From contig NZ_LN997848.1 in the NCBI RefSeq assembly GCF_001511835.1, positions 4,058,001 to 4,122,000 of the forward strand: DNA of 64,000 bases, written 5' to 3'. Shown one piece after another: positions 7,937 to 17,109 of this stretch. The stretch is from Magnetospirillum sp. XM-1 (GTDB taxonomy: Bacteria; Pseudomonadota; Alphaproteobacteria; Rhodospirillales; Magnetospirillaceae). Every line of letters begins with the position of its first letter. The first letter of the stretch is position 1. The translations under genes were made by a program, and so were the position numbers. The notes below the pieces were generated by a model. That model was not told where the DNA came from, searched no databases, and saw only the letters and a list, made by a program, of their open reading frames with translations.

Positions 7937-8514
7937 TCGATGCCATCATCACCGCCGCGCTGGACCACATCCGCGCCCATCAGGGCGCCGGCAAGGCGCT
8001 GGGTTATGCCATCCCCAGGATCGAGGCCTTCGACGGCCAGGTCAACGAAACCCAGATGGCCCAGCTGCTGCAGACCACCCCGGCGGTCTTCGTCGCCTTC
8101 GCCAAGGGGACTGGGGCCGAACAGGGCAGCCGCCGGCATTGGACCGCCACCCTGTCCCTGATCGTCGTCACCCGCAACCTCGCCACCGAGGGTGCGGCGC
8201 GGGCCGGCAAGGGCGCCGAGATCGGCGCCTACCGCATCGCCGAGGATATGGCCGTCCTGTTCGACCGCCGGACCCTGGACCTGGAGATCGACGCCATCGA
8301 GCCGGTGGAGATCACCCCCATCGTCCCCGGCTGGGCCCGCACCCAGAAGGCCGCCATCGTCGGCCTGACCTGCAAGACCGGCTTCACCACCGCCATTCCC
8401 GGCGCCGATCTGGCCGCCCTGGACGACTTCCTGCGCGCCCGCTTCGACTTCGACCTGCCGCCCTCCGGCAACGGCGCCGACACCTCCACCACCGCCAACA
8501 CGAGGCCCAGCTGA
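7933..8514 (+). CDS. Mu gp37-like protein (DUF1834)
   Basis: 193 aa from ATG 7933 (ATGA overlap with gpG). It carries the DUF1834 pattern: an N-terminal MIDAIITAALDHIRAH, PAVFVAFAKGTGAEQGSRRH, a beta-strand LSLIVVTRNLATEGAARAG, and GAYRIAEDMAVLFDRRTL. It is a virion or tail-terminator-region protein in Mu-like phages. The last 30 residues are low complexity. The family is clear, but its exact structural role is not settled. Confidence 0.85.
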   Translation: MIDAIITAALDHIRAHQGAGKALGYAIPRIEAFDGQVNETQMAQLLQTTPAVFVAFAKGTGAEQGSRRHWTATLSLIVVTRNLATEGAARAGKGAEIGAYRIAEDMAVLFDRRTLDLEIDAIEPVEITPIVPGWARTQKAAIVGLTCKTGFTTAIPGADLAALDDFLRARFDFDLPPSGNGADTSTTANTRPS

Positions 8515-8732
8515 TGGACGCCAAACTGTTTGTCAAACCGGCCCCGGGCCGGGTCATTCCCAACGCCGACCAGCCCGGCACCGATCTGCCGGCCGAGGGG
8601 GCATTCGTGGCCAACAACCGCTTCTGGCGGAGCCGCCTGAAGGACGGCGACGTGGTCGAAGCCCCCGCCCCGAAGGCCAGCGCCCCGGAGACCAGCTCCC
8701 CGGAGACCAATTCCAAGAAGAAGGGGGCCTAG
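8514..8732 (+). CDS. DUF2635 family small phage protein (Mu gp38 position)
   Basis: 72 aa from ATG 8514, overlapping the gp37 stop. It has the DUF2635 pattern: MDAKLFVKPAPGRVIPNAD, LPAEGAFVANNRFWRSRLKDGDVV, then a Ser/Thr/Lys-rich tail. This family occupies the slot just before the sheath gene in Mu-like phages. Its function is unknown. Confidence 0.8.
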   Translation: MDAKLFVKPAPGRVIPNADQPGTDLPAEGAFVANNRFWRSRLKDGDVVEAPAPKASAPETSSPETNSKKKGA

Positions 8733-8735
8733 CCC

Positions 8736-10208
8736 ATGGGTATCGATTTCCGCGAAATCCCCGTCACCTGGCGCGTGCCCGGCACCTTCGTCGAGTTCGA
8801 CTGGACCGCCGCCAATCAGGGTCTGCAACTCGACATGCAGCGCCTGCTGATCTTCGCCCAGAAGCTGTCCACCGGCACCGGCGCCGCCAACACGCCCCTG
8901 GATCTGCTGACCTCCGACCATGGCGTGCAGTTGGGCGGGCGGGGTTCCATGGCGGCGCGCATGGCCCGGGCCGCCAAGAAGAACAACACCGTTACCGACT
9001 GCAAGATCATCCTGCTGGATGAACCGGGGGCCGGGGTCAAGGCGGCCGGGTCCATCACCTTCGCCGGCTCCGGCGCCGGGACCATCCCCCTGGTGATCGA
9101 CGGCCGCCTGGTGCAGGTGGCCACCGCCTCCACCGACAATGCCGCCGCCATGGCCTCCGCCGCCATCGCCGCCATCAACGCCGATCTCGACCTGCCGGTC
9201 ACCGCCGCAGTCGATGGCGAAAACTCCGCCAAGGTCAACCTGACCTGCCGCTGGAAGGGCGAGACCGGCAACCAGATCGACCTGCGCGTCGGCTACTGGC
9301 GCGGCCTCAAGGCGCCCTCCGGGGTGACCGTGACGGTGACCGCCATGAGTGGCGGCACCGGCGTGCCCTCGCTGACCGCCGCCCTGGACGCGCTCACCGA
9401 CATCCAGTGGCACCACGTGGTGTTTCCCTTCACCGATTCGGTCAGCATCGGCGCCATCACCGCCGAGATGGAGGATCGCTGGAACGGACTGCGCCAGAAG
9501 GAGGGGCAGATCTGGACCGCCCTGACCGGCACCCATGGCCAGCTGACCACCTTCGGCGCCGGCGTCAACAGCGACACCGGCTCGACCATCGGGGTGGGCA
9601 AGTCGCCCACCGCCGCCTATGCCATCGCCGCCGCCTATGGCGCCGCCTGCGCCCTTCGCCTGGGGATCGACCCCTCGCGCCAGTTGCGCTCGGTGGTGCT
9701 CGACGACGTGCTGCCGGCCGAGGAGGCGGACCGCTTCACCGACCAGGAGCGCAACCTGCTGCTCTACAAGGGCATCTCCACCACGGTGGAGACCGTCGAC
9801 GGCAAGGTGCTGATCGAGCGCGCCATCACCTGGCGCCAGGTCAACGACTTCGGCCTGCCCGATCCGTCGCGCCTGGACGTCACCACGGTGGCGGTCGCCT
9901 CGGCCATGCGCCAGACGGCGCGCAACTACGTCTCGACCCGCTTCCCCGACTTCAAGCTGGCCGACGACGGCACCCGCTGGGCGCCCGGCCAGGCGGTGCT
10001 GACCCCCAGCCTGTTCCGGGGCCACGTCATCGCCCTGGCGCGGCTGTGGGAAGAGGAGGGCTGGGTGGAATCGGTGGATGCCTGGAAGGACGGCATCGTC
10101 GTGACGCGGCCCAAGGAGGTGGACCCCAACCGGCTCGATATCCTGCTGCCGCCGGACATCATCAACAACGCCATGGTGTTCGCCTTCCTGATCCAGCCCC
10201 GCGTTTAA
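8736..10208 (+). CDS. Contractile tail sheath protein (Mu gpL family)
   Basis: 490 aa. The sheath surrounds the tube and contracts on infection, which makes this a myovirus. The family pattern is seen throughout: MGIDFREIPVTWRVPGTFVE at the N-terminus, LLTSDHGVQLGGRGSMAARM, a long central insertion domain, HGQLTTFGAGVNSDTGST, and a C-terminal RPKEVDPNRLDILLPPDIIN. The length suits the Mu-like group. It is followed 24 bp later by the tube gene, the usual sheath-tube pair. Confidence 0.95.
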   Translation: MGIDFREIPVTWRVPGTFVEFDWTAANQGLQLDMQRLLIFAQKLSTGTGAANTPLDLLTSDHGVQLGGRGSMAARMARAAKKNNTVTDCKIILLDEPGAGVKAAGSITFAGSGAGTIPLVIDGRLVQVATASTDNAAAMASAAIAAINADLDLPVTAAVDGENSAKVNLTCRWKGETGNQIDLRVGYWRGLKAPSGVTVTVTAMSGGTGVPSLTAALDALTDIQWHHVVFPFTDSVSIGAITAEMEDRWNGLRQKEGQIWTALTGTHGQLTTFGAGVNSDTGSTIGVGKSPTAAYAIAAAYGAACALRLGIDPSRQLRSVVLDDVLPAEEADRFTDQERNLLLYKGISTTVETVDGKVLIERAITWRQVNDFGLPDPSRLDVTTVAVASAMRQTARNYVSTRFPDFKLADDGTRWAPGQAVLTPSLFRGHVIALARLWEEEGWVESVDAWKDGIVVTRPKEVDPNRLDILLPPDIINNAMVFAFLIQPRV

Positions 10209-10232
10209 CGCCCGTTCAAGAGGAGAGGCCCC

Positions 10233-10577
10233 ATGGCCGCATTGCGTACCGAGGCCGACGTCATCGTCGGCGGCCAGCAGATCGACGTGGACCGCAAGTC
10301 GGTCAAGACCAAGGAGGGGCACGTCAAGCGCGACCGCAAGACGCCGCGCCATTTCTCGGAGGAGGAGCAGGCCTCGACCATCAGCTTCAAGATGTCGGCC
10401 ATCAAGGGGATCAGCCGCAAGACGGTCGCCGCCTGGGTGGGACAGACGGTCCAGGTGCGCTGGAACAACGGCGATGTCGAGCAGTTCACCAACGCCTGCA
10501 CCGACGAGATCGGCGACACCGACGGCGGCTTCATCGAGGTGAAGATGTCCGCCGATCCCGCCACCGAAGCCCTGTAG
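10233..10577 (+). CDS. Tail tube protein (Mu gpM family)
   Basis: 114 aa with AAGAGGAGAGG upstream of ATG 10233, one of the strongest ribosome sites in the prophage and fitting for an abundant structural protein. It shows the Mu tube pattern: IVGGQQIDVDRKSVKTKEG, a basic stretch, then WVGQTVQVRWNNGDVEQFTN and a C-terminal GGFIEVKMSADP. It stacks as rings inside the sheath. Confidence 0.9.
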   Translation: MAALRTEADVIVGGQQIDVDRKSVKTKEGHVKRDRKTPRHFSEEEQASTISFKMSAIKGISRKTVAAWVGQTVQVRWNNGDVEQFTNACTDEIGDTDGGFIEVKMSADPATEAL

Positions 10578-10588
10578 GACGCACCGCC

Positions 10589-10930
10589 ATGAGTGAAGAT
10601 CTGCGCACCGCCACCGTCACCTTTCCCCGCCCGGTCAAGATCGGCGACAACACCTACACCGCCGTCACCATGCGCGAGCCGACGGTCGCGGACGAGATCG
10701 CCGTGGCCGCCGAGTCGGCCACCGGCACCGACCAGGAGAAGGAATCTCGCCTGATCGCCCGTCTCTGCGATCTGCCGGTCGAGGGGGTCCAGCAAATGAA
10801 GTCCGGCCAGTATCGGGTGCTGCAGCGCCCTTTGCTGGTTTTCCTGTCCACCCCGTGGACCGAATCCGCCAAGACGTCCTCGTCCTCGCGCGATTCTCAG
10901 GGTGGGGGCGGCAAGAAATCGGCCGAATGA
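10589..10930 (+). CDS. Tail assembly chaperone (Mu gp41-like)
   Basis: 113 aa from ATG 10589. It starts MSEDLRTATVTFPRPVKIGD, contains YTAVTMREPTVADEIAVAAE, and ends in a Ser/Gly/Lys-rich tail. These proteins coat the tape measure before tube polymerisation and in many tailed phages have a frameshifted longer form. The stop TGA overlaps the ATG of a 24-codon ORF in the -1 frame, and that frame is open back through at least 10789, compatible with such a form (see findings). Confidence 0.8.
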   Translation: MSEDLRTATVTFPRPVKIGDNTYTAVTMREPTVADEIAVAAESATGTDQEKESRLIARLCDLPVEGVQQMKSGQYRVLQRPLLVFLSTPWTESAKTSSSSRDSQGGGGKKSAE

Positions 10931-11001
10931 GCGTGGCCGAGTTCGTCGGCTGGCTGAGTGCCGCCGGCGACCTGGCCGAGACGTTGAAGGGAGAGGACTG
11001 A
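10927..11001 (+). CDS. Short overlapping ORF, probable frameshift extension of the tail chaperone
   Basis: 24 codons (MSVAEFVGWLSAAGDLAETL and four more residues) in the -1 frame relative to the chaperone, with its ATG overlapping the chaperone stop (ATGA). It ends 3 bp before the tape-measure start. In Mu-like and other tailed phages this slot holds the second half of a frameshifted chaperone (G/GT-type). It could instead be a small separately translated protein. Confidence 0.5.
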   Translation: MSVAEFVGWLSAAGDLAETLKGED

Positions 11002-11004
11002 ACC

Positions 11005-12750
11005 ATGCGGACGCTCGGCGTATCCGTCCTGATCGGCGCAGCGCTGGCCGGTGGCTACCGCTCCACCATCGGCCGGGCCATGCAGGGCATCGGCGAGCTG
11101 GACAAGGGCATGGCGGGGCTGCAGCGCCGGGCTCTTGACGTCGGCCAGGCCTGGGCCGGTCTCTACGGTATCAACAAGGTGGTCACCGGTGCCGGCGACC
11201 TCCAGCACACCCTGATGCAGATCGGCATCACCGCCGACATGACCGATGCCGAAATCGAGCAATTGCGCCAGCACCTGGATCATCTCTCGGTGCCCAGGCA
11301 GACCAATCAGTCGGTCAAGGATCTGGCCAAGGCCTATCAGGCCCTGGTGTCAGCGGGTCTCGAGAACGACAAGGCCAGTACCGCGCTCCGCGATGTGGGC
11401 CGTGCTGCCACCGCCGCCACTGCCGACATCGAGGACGTCGCCAAGATGTCCTTCACCCTGATCGACACCTTGGGCATTGCACCCGAGGGACTGGGCCAGG
11501 AGCTGGACCGCCTAGCCTTCGCCGGCAAGAAGGGCGCCTTCGAGCTGAAGGACATGGCCCGCTATTTCCCCGTCCTGGGCGCGGCGGCCAAGGAAGCCGG
11601 CCTGACCGGCTCCGAGGGCGTGGCCACCCTGGGCGCGGCGCTGCAGATGGCCCGCAAGGGGGCCGGCGATTCCTCCGAGGCCGCCAACAACATGGCCAAC
11701 TTCTTCCAGAAGATGATGTCGAAAGAGACGCTGAAGAACATGGAGAAGCGCGGCGTCAACGTCATGAAGCTGATGGCCGACGCCATGAAGAAGGGGGAAA
11801 ACCCGGTCGAGGTCTATCTCAAGCAGCTCGACAAGATGCTGGGCGACGGCTCCACCGCCGACGGCCTGGTCAAGCGCCAGGCGCGCCTCGCCGATCTGTT
11901 CGGCGACAAGCAGGTGCAGGATTTCATCCGCCCCATGCTGGCCCGCATCCCGGAATACACCAAGCTGAAGGCGGAGATCCTGAAGTCGTCGGGCACCGTC
12001 GATGGCGACTACGCCCGCATTTTGTCCACGTTCAATGAGCAGTCCAAGGCCGCCGCCAATGCGGTTGAAGCCCTGGGCAATGCCATCGGCCGCTCTCTGA
12101 TGCCGCCGCTCGGCGCCGCCATGGCGCTGGCCACACCGGTCATCTCCTGGCTGGCCGATGTGGCGGATAAGTCGCCGGGCACCACCATGGCCATCACCGG
12201 TGTGGGCGCCGCCATGATGGTGTTGCCGCCGGCGCTTCGTCTGGTGGCCTTCGGCTTCCGTGCCGTCGGCATCGCCATGACCGCCAATCCCATCGGCCTG
12301 GCCGTCTCCGGCATCGCGCTTGCCGCCGGCCTGATCTACGACAACTGGGTGCCGATCCAGTTCCTGTTCGAGAACTTCTGGACCCTGGCCGAAGCACGCT
12401 GGCAGCAGTTCAGCGGCGTCATCATGGATACCTGGGCCATCCTGTCCACGCCGATCCGCACCATGCTGGCGGCGGGCGAGGTGATGGGCAAGGCGATCTC
12501 CGGCAAGGGATTCGACATCGCCCCCATCGGCGACGCACTGAAGAAAAGCACCGATGCCGGCGGCCGGATGCTGGATCGCACCGGCATCACCACGGCCGCC
12601 GCCGCCGGGGCCGACGTGGCCAACGGCAAGGTCGAGGTTTCGGTCAACCTGTCCGGCCTGCCCAAGGGCAGCACGGTGTCCACCGAAGCGTCGGGGGCGG
12701 CGATCTCCGACGTGGACACCACTCTCGGCTACGTCATGGCGGGCACCTGA
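11005..12750 (+). CDS. Tail tape measure protein (Mu gp42-like)
   Basis: 581 aa. It sets tail length and is ejected before DNA. The tape-measure core (about residues 60-340) has the typical helical pattern LAKAYQALVSAGLENDKAST, KMSFTLIDTLGIAPEGLGQE, GAALQMARKGAGDSSEAANN. A hydrophobic central region (about 350-440, VISWLADVADKSPGTTMAIT, PLRLVAFGF-like and IGLAVSGIALAAGLIY segments) could insert into the host membrane. It is the longest gene of the tail block and sits in the expected place between chaperone and gpN. The Mu-like tail should be short to medium in length. Confidence 0.93.
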   Translation: MRTLGVSVLIGAALAGGYRSTIGRAMQGIGELDKGMAGLQRRALDVGQAWAGLYGINKVVTGAGDLQHTLMQIGITADMTDAEIEQLRQHLDHLSVPRQTNQSVKDLAKAYQALVSAGLENDKASTALRDVGRAATAATADIEDVAKMSFTLIDTLGIAPEGLGQELDRLAFAGKKGAFELKDMARYFPVLGAAAKEAGLTGSEGVATLGAALQMARKGAGDSSEAANNMANFFQKMMSKETLKNMEKRGVNVMKLMADAMKKGENPVEVYLKQLDKMLGDGSTADGLVKRQARLADLFGDKQVQDFIRPMLARIPEYTKLKAEILKSSGTVDGDYARILSTFNEQSKAAANAVEALGNAIGRSLMPPLGAAMALATPVISWLADVADKSPGTTMAITGVGAAMMVLPPALRLVAFGFRAVGIAMTANPIGLAVSGIALAAGLIYDNWVPIQFLFENFWTLAEARWQQFSGVIMDTWAILSTPIRTMLAAGEVMGKAISGKGFDIAPIGDALKKSTDAGGRMLDRTGITTAAAAGADVANGKVEVSVNLSGLPKGSTVSTEASGAAISDVDTTLGYVMAGT

Positions 12751-13967
12751 TGGCCGCCGTGATTCCGCCCTGGCGCCGTTCTCTGCTGCCGTCCACCTTC
12801 CGGGGCGTCGCCTTCGAGGTGGAAGGGCGCGACCTGTCGGGCGGGCGGAATTCCGTCACCCACGAATTCCCGGACAGCGAGGAGGTCTACACCGAGGATC
12901 TGGGCCGCAAGGCCGAGCGCTGGTCAGTGGAAGCCTATGTCTGGGGGCCGGACTATCTGACCCGCCGCGAGTCCCTGAAGAAGGCTCTGCGCGAGGCCGG
13001 ATCGGGCGAATACGTCGATCACTGGGGTGGGCGCCACTGGGTGGTGGCCACCGCCTGGACCTGTCGCGAACACCGGACCAAGGGCGGATGGGCCGACTTC
13101 CGCATCGAGCTGGTCGAGGCGGGCGTGGTCAAGGCCCAGGTGATCGCCGGTGACAGCCGATCCGTGGTGTTCGGGCGTGCCGATGACGCCCTCGACCCCC
13201 TGGCGTTGGACTTCGAGAACGGGTTCAGTGTGGGCGGCCCGTCCTTTCTGGGCGACAATGCGCTGTCGCTCCTGAGCGACGTGGGCGGCGACATGTCCGC
13301 CCTGGCCGCCACCGTCGGAGGCGTCGGCAGCGGGCCGCTCGGCCAGTTCCAGCGGTCCATGTCGTCCTTCACCGGGGGGCTGTCCGCCCTGGTGGCGACG
13401 CCATCGACGCTGGCCGGCCGCCTGCAATCGCTGATCCGCCAGCTGATCCGCCTGGGCGGCGGCGGCCGGGCCAGCTACGTCACCGCGTCGGGTCTCTACG
13501 CGACAACCGGCGGGACGTGGAGTGCCGTCGCCCCCATCACCGACAACCGGGTGCGCCAGGCCGCCAACCAGCAGGCCATCCTCGATCTGGTCGCCGGCAC
13601 CGCCCTGGTGGAGCAGGCCCGGGCCAGCGCCGAGATGGACTATCCCACCATCGAGGAGGCGACCGCCGCCCGCGCCGAGATCACCTCGCGCCTGGATACC
13701 CGGATTCGGGCTGCGCGCTCCAACGACACCCGCATGGCGCTGCGCCGCCTGGGCGGCGCGGTGACCCGCGACATCACCAATCGGGGCGCCGATCTCTCGC
13801 GGCTGACCGACTACACCCCCGGCGCCACCCTGCCAGCCCTGGTGGTGGCCCACGGTCTTTACGGCGACGCCACCCGCTCGGCCGAGATCCTGGCCCGCAA
13901 TCCCGACTTGGCGCACCCGCTGTTCGTCCCCGGTGGCCATGCCATCAAGGTGGTGGCCAATGGCTAG
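12750..13967 (+). CDS. Mu gpN-like tail/DNA circularisation protein (DNA_circ_N domain)
   Basis: 405 aa, ATG 12750 overlapping the tape-measure stop. The N-terminal about 120 residues carry the DNA circularisation N-terminal domain: PWRRSLLPSTFRGVAFEVE, HEFPDSEEVYTEDLGRKAER, VDHWGGRHWVV. In Mu, gpN is a baseplate/tail component needed for infection. The middle is Ser/Ala-rich and variable. It overlaps gpP by 8 bp. Confidence 0.9.
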   Translation: MAAVIPPWRRSLLPSTFRGVAFEVEGRDLSGGRNSVTHEFPDSEEVYTEDLGRKAERWSVEAYVWGPDYLTRRESLKKALREAGSGEYVDHWGGRHWVVATAWTCREHRTKGGWADFRIELVEAGVVKAQVIAGDSRSVVFGRADDALDPLALDFENGFSVGGPSFLGDNALSLLSDVGGDMSALAATVGGVGSGPLGQFQRSMSSFTGGLSALVATPSTLAGRLQSLIRQLIRLGGGGRASYVTASGLYATTGGTWSAVAPITDNRVRQAANQQAILDLVAGTALVEQARASAEMDYPTIEEATAARAEITSRLDTRIRAARSNDTRMALRRLGGAVTRDITNRGADLSRLTDYTPGATLPALVVAHGLYGDATRSAEILARNPDLAHPLFVPGGHAIKVVANG

Positions 13968-15030
13968 GACGGGCGAACGCGTCACCCTGCAGGTGGGCGA
14001 CAAGCTGTTCGGTGGCTGGAAGTCGGTATCGATCCGCATGTCGCTGGAGAAGGTGGCCGGGTCATTCGATGTCACGGCATCGGAATCTTGGACCAAAGGG
14101 GGGCAACTGGTGACGGCGCCGCTCCGGGCCGGGGACGGCGTGGTGGCCATGGTGGATGGCGAGACGGTGGTCACCGGCTATATCGATGCCGCCGAGCCCT
14201 TTTACTCGACCTCCGACGCCGGCACGAAGGTGCGTGGCCGCGACCGTACCGCCGACCTGGTGGACTGCTCCGCCGACGAAACCGAATTGCTGGGCCAGAA
14301 ACTGCCGCGTATTGCCGCCGATCTGTGCAAGCCGTTTGGTATTCCGGTGCGAGTGGTGGGGTGGGACGGCGGCCCGGCCTTCGCCAAGTATGCCGTCGAT
14401 CCCGGCGAGACCGTGGCCCGCGCCATCGAGGACGCCTGCCGCCAAGTGGGTGCCATGATGTGGACCGATGGTCTGGGTACCCTGCTGCTCGGCCGGCCCG
14501 TGGGCGGGGCCTATGCCGGCACGCTCCGCCTGGGTGAACACATCATCGAGGCGTCGGGGGGCGACGATCACACCAACCGGTTCTCTGAGTATCACGTCAC
14601 GGCGGGCAAGGATTCCGATTCCGGCGTCTGGGACCAGGGGGGGCATCTGGTCGAGGCCGAGGCCCGAGACGGCGAGATCCGCCGATATCGCCCGCTGACT
14701 CTGTCCGTCGAGGCCGAACTGCCCGGCGCCGCCACCGCCGCCCAACGGGCGGCCTGGGAGGCGCGGGTCCGCCGGGCCCGGGGCCTCAAACGTTCCCTCA
14801 AGGTCCAGTCCTGGCGCTCGCCCACCGGCCTGATCTGGCGTCCCGGCCTGACGCTCGACATCGATGACCGCCGTCTGGGAGGCGGGCGCCTGATGGTGTC
14901 CGAGGTCGGCCTGGACCGCTCCAAACAGGGCACCTTCGCCAGCCTGCAGGTGGTGCCCGAAGGCGCCTTCGAGCCCCTGGCCGAGGGGCAGAAGGCCGAC
15001 AAGGCCAAGGGAGGCGACGCATGGAAATAG
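13960..15030 (+). CDS. Mu gpP-like baseplate hub protein (gp44)
   Basis: 356 aa from ATG 13960, inside the end of the gpN gene; the upstream in-frame ATG at 13933 is less likely. The family pattern is MARTGERVTLQVGDKLFGGW, then FDVTASESW, a GYIDAAEPFY segment, and a C-terminal VEAELPGAATAAQRAAWEAR with WRPGLTLDIDDRRLGGGRLM. The trimeric hub is the Mu counterpart of T4 gp27 and connects the spike to the tube. It overlaps the gp45 gene by 10 bp. Confidence 0.92.
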   Translation: MARTGERVTLQVGDKLFGGWKSVSIRMSLEKVAGSFDVTASESWTKGGQLVTAPLRAGDGVVAMVDGETVVTGYIDAAEPFYSTSDAGTKVRGRDRTADLVDCSADETELLGQKLPRIAADLCKPFGIPVRVVGWDGGPAFAKYAVDPGETVARAIEDACRQVGAMMWTDGLGTLLLGRPVGGAYAGTLRLGEHIIEASGGDDHTNRFSEYHVTAGKDSDSGVWDQGGHLVEAEARDGEIRRYRPLTLSVEAELPGAATAAQRAAWEARVRRARGLKRSLKVQSWRSPTGLIWRPGLTLDIDDRRLGGGRLMVSEVGLDRSKQGTFASLQVVPEGAFEPLAEGQKADKAKGGDAWK

Positions 15031-15581
15031 GTCGCCTGTTCGGCCCGACCCTGACCAAGATCCGCAACATGGTGGCCTGGGGCCGGGGCAGCACCGTGTC
15101 CGACGATCCCGCCGATCTGCTGCGGGGCCAAGCTGATTTCGGAGGTGCCCAGCGGCCCGAGATCCATGAGGGCATGGCGCGGCCCCAGTGGTACGGCTAT
15201 GCCTCTCGCCCGCCCGGAACCATCCCCTGCGTCGCGCTCTTTCCCAATGGCAACCGCGCCGCCGGCATCATCATCGCCGAGGGCGACGTCACCTGGCGCA
15301 TCCGCATCGAGAATGGCGAGGTGGCGCTCTACGATGATCAGGGCCAGGTGGTGCATCTGACCCGCACCGGCATCAGGATTGAAAGCCCGTTGAACGTCAC
15401 GGTGAAGGCCGGCCAGATCCTGCGGCTGGAAGGCGACCAGGTGCATCTCCACGCCCACACCCTCTACCGCTTCGACACCAACGGTCACGGCCAGGTCTGG
15501 CACCCCACATCGGTGGACACCTGGCAGATTGGCGAGACCGCAGGGGCCGCCCATGACATCTCGCCCCCGGAGATCAGCTGA
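15021..15581 (+). CDS. Baseplate spike protein V (Mu gp45 family)
   Basis: 186 aa. The spike has an N-terminal OB-like domain (about residues 40-110, WYGYASRPPGTIPCVALFPN) and a C-terminal beta-helix that ends in a metal-binding tip. Here the end carries HLHAHTLYRFDTNGHG, including the HxH arrangement that binds iron at the tip of the Mu and P2 spikes (known for those proteins, inferred here). It pierces the outer membrane. It lies between hub gpP and gp46 as in Mu. Confidence 0.92.
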   Translation: MEIGRLFGPTLTKIRNMVAWGRGSTVSDDPADLLRGQADFGGAQRPEIHEGMARPQWYGYASRPPGTIPCVALFPNGNRAAGIIIAEGDVTWRIRIENGEVALYDDQGQVVHLTRTGIRIESPLNVTVKAGQILRLEGDQVHLHAHTLYRFDTNGHGQVWHPTSVDTWQIGETAGAAHDISPPEIS

Positions 15582-16054
15582 TGGATATCCGCTCGGTCTT
15601 CGACTCCGATTCCACCGTGGCCGACTGGCGGATCGCCGGTGGCCAGCTGGCCATGGACGATTCCATGGAGACGGCGGTGATGCTGTCCCTGTTCACCGAG
15701 GCCGACGCCCCCGCCGGCATCGAGATTCCCGACGGCCTGTCGCCCCATCGCTGGTGGGGGCAGGCCTATTGGCCGGTGCTGCTGGCCTCGCTCGGCGTCA
15801 CCGCGCCGGCCGGTATGCAGCTGGGCAGCCTGCTGTGGACGTTGAAGCGCGCCAAGCAGACCGAGGAAACCCGGTCGCGGGCCATCCAGTACGCCCGCCA
15901 GTCCCTGCTGTGGATGCCGTCCATCGGCCTCGTCGCCGACGTCCAGATCGACGGGACCTGGACCGCGCCGGGCGTGCTGGAATTGCCGGTCACCCTGGTC
16001 AAGCCCGATGGCCTGCCGGCCCGCTTCGCGCCCTTCTGGAGACTGGGACAATGA
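15581..16054 (+). CDS. Baseplate wedge protein (Mu gp46 family)
   Basis: 157 aa, starting on the last base of the gp45 stop. The pattern MDIRSVFDSD, then GGQLAMDDSMETAVMLSLFT, RWWGQAYW, and LGSLLWTLKRAKQTEETRSR is that of the phage GP46 family, functionally related to the gp25-like wedge subunits of contractile tails. It overlaps gp47 by 4 bp (ATGA). Confidence 0.92.
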   Translation: MDIRSVFDSDSTVADWRIAGGQLAMDDSMETAVMLSLFTEADAPAGIEIPDGLSPHRWWGQAYWPVLLASLGVTAPAGMQLGSLLWTLKRAKQTEETRSRAIQYARQSLLWMPSIGLVADVQIDGTWTAPGVLELPVTLVKPDGLPARFAPFWRLGQ

Positions 16055-17109
16055 CCTTTCCCCGCCCCTCCCTGGAACAGCTGATCGAACAGGGCGTCGC
16101 CGACATCGACGGCCATCTGCCCGAGTCCGATCCGCGCCTGCCGGTCTCCAACCTCAACGTCATGGCCTTCGTGATCGGCGGCGTGGCCGATGGCCTGCAC
16201 GGCCACCTCGACTGGCTGGTCGACCAGGTGGTGTGGGTGTCGGCGCGCAATGAATATCTCGACCGCTGGGCCTCCCTGGTGGGTAAGCACCGCAAGCAGG
16301 CGGTGACCGCCATCGGCACCGCCACCTTCCCCGCCGCCGCCGGCGCCACCCTGCCCGAAGGCACCCGCATGCAGCGGGGCGACGGCGTGGAATACGAGGC
16401 CACCGCCGATGGCGTCGCCGCCGGCGGCTCCGTCACCGTCCCGGTGGCGGCAGTGGAGGTCGGGGTGGCCGGCAATGCCGCTGCCGGGGTCAAGCTGCAG
16501 TTGGTCACCACTGTTTCCGGTATCACCTCGGTAGGCGCGGTGGCGACGGGGGGTGTCTCGGCCGGAGCCGACGGCGAGCTCAACGACGGCCTGCGGGATC
16601 GCTTCTTGGGGTACTGGCGCGATGCGGCCGAGCGGGACGGCCCCTATGCCGCCCTGGCCAGGGATGTGCCCGGCGTGACGCGGGCCTGGGAATACAGCCA
16701 CGAGATGGGCCTGGGCACCGTCACCGTGCGCTTCGCCATGGACGGCAAGCCCGATACCGCCATCCCCACCGGGATCGAGGTGGCCGAGGTGGATGCCTGG
16801 CTGCAGGCCAAGCGCCCGCCGGGCATGCCGGGCCTTTACGTGGTCGCCCCCATCGCCGATCCGGTGGACATTACCCTGGCCATCTCCCCCGACACTCCCG
16901 CCACCCGCGCCGCCGTCGAGGCCGAGATCGCCGACTTCATCCGCCGCGAGGCCGAGCCGGGCGACCCCACCATCATCTCCCGCCTGGCCGAAGCCATCAG
17001 CTCGGCATCGGGGGAATATAAGCACCGCCTTGTTTCGCCCGCTGCCGACGTCGCCCACGCCTACAACGCCATGGCGGTGCCGGGCACCGTCACCTGGGTA
17101 GCCTACTGA
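16051..17109 (+). CDS. Baseplate J-like protein (Mu gp47)
   Basis: 352 aa from ATG 16051. Baseplate J / gp47 family: N-terminal FPRPSLEQLIEQGVADIDGH, LPVSNLNVMAFVIGGVADGL, the core NEYLDRWASLVGK, then LNDGLRDRFLGYWRDAAERD and PGVTRAWEYSHEMGLGTVTV. It is the large wedge subunit that links baseplate to tail fibers. It overlaps gp48. Confidence 0.95.
   Translation: MTFPRPSLEQLIEQGVADIDGHLPESDPRLPVSNLNVMAFVIGGVADGLHGHLDWLVDQVVWVSARNEYLDRWASLVGKHRKQAVTAIGTATFPAAAGATLPEGTRMQRGDGVEYEATADGVAAGGSVTVPVAAVEVGVAGNAAAGVKLQLVTTVSGITSVGAVATGGVSAGADGELNDGLRDRFLGYWRDAAERDGPYAALARDVPGVTRAWEYSHEMGLGTVTVRFAMDGKPDTAIPTGIEVAEVDAWLQAKRPPGMPGLYVVAPIADPVDITLAISPDTPATRAAVEAEIADFIRREAEPGDPTIISRLAEAISSASGEYKHRLVSPAADVAHAYNAMAVPGTVTWVAY

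Noticed and set aside
13933..13959. Earlier start for the gpP-like hub protein
   Set aside because: The nine-residue extension MAMPSRWWP is out-of-frame reading of the gpN end and lacks family similarity; ATG 13960 gives the conserved N-terminus.
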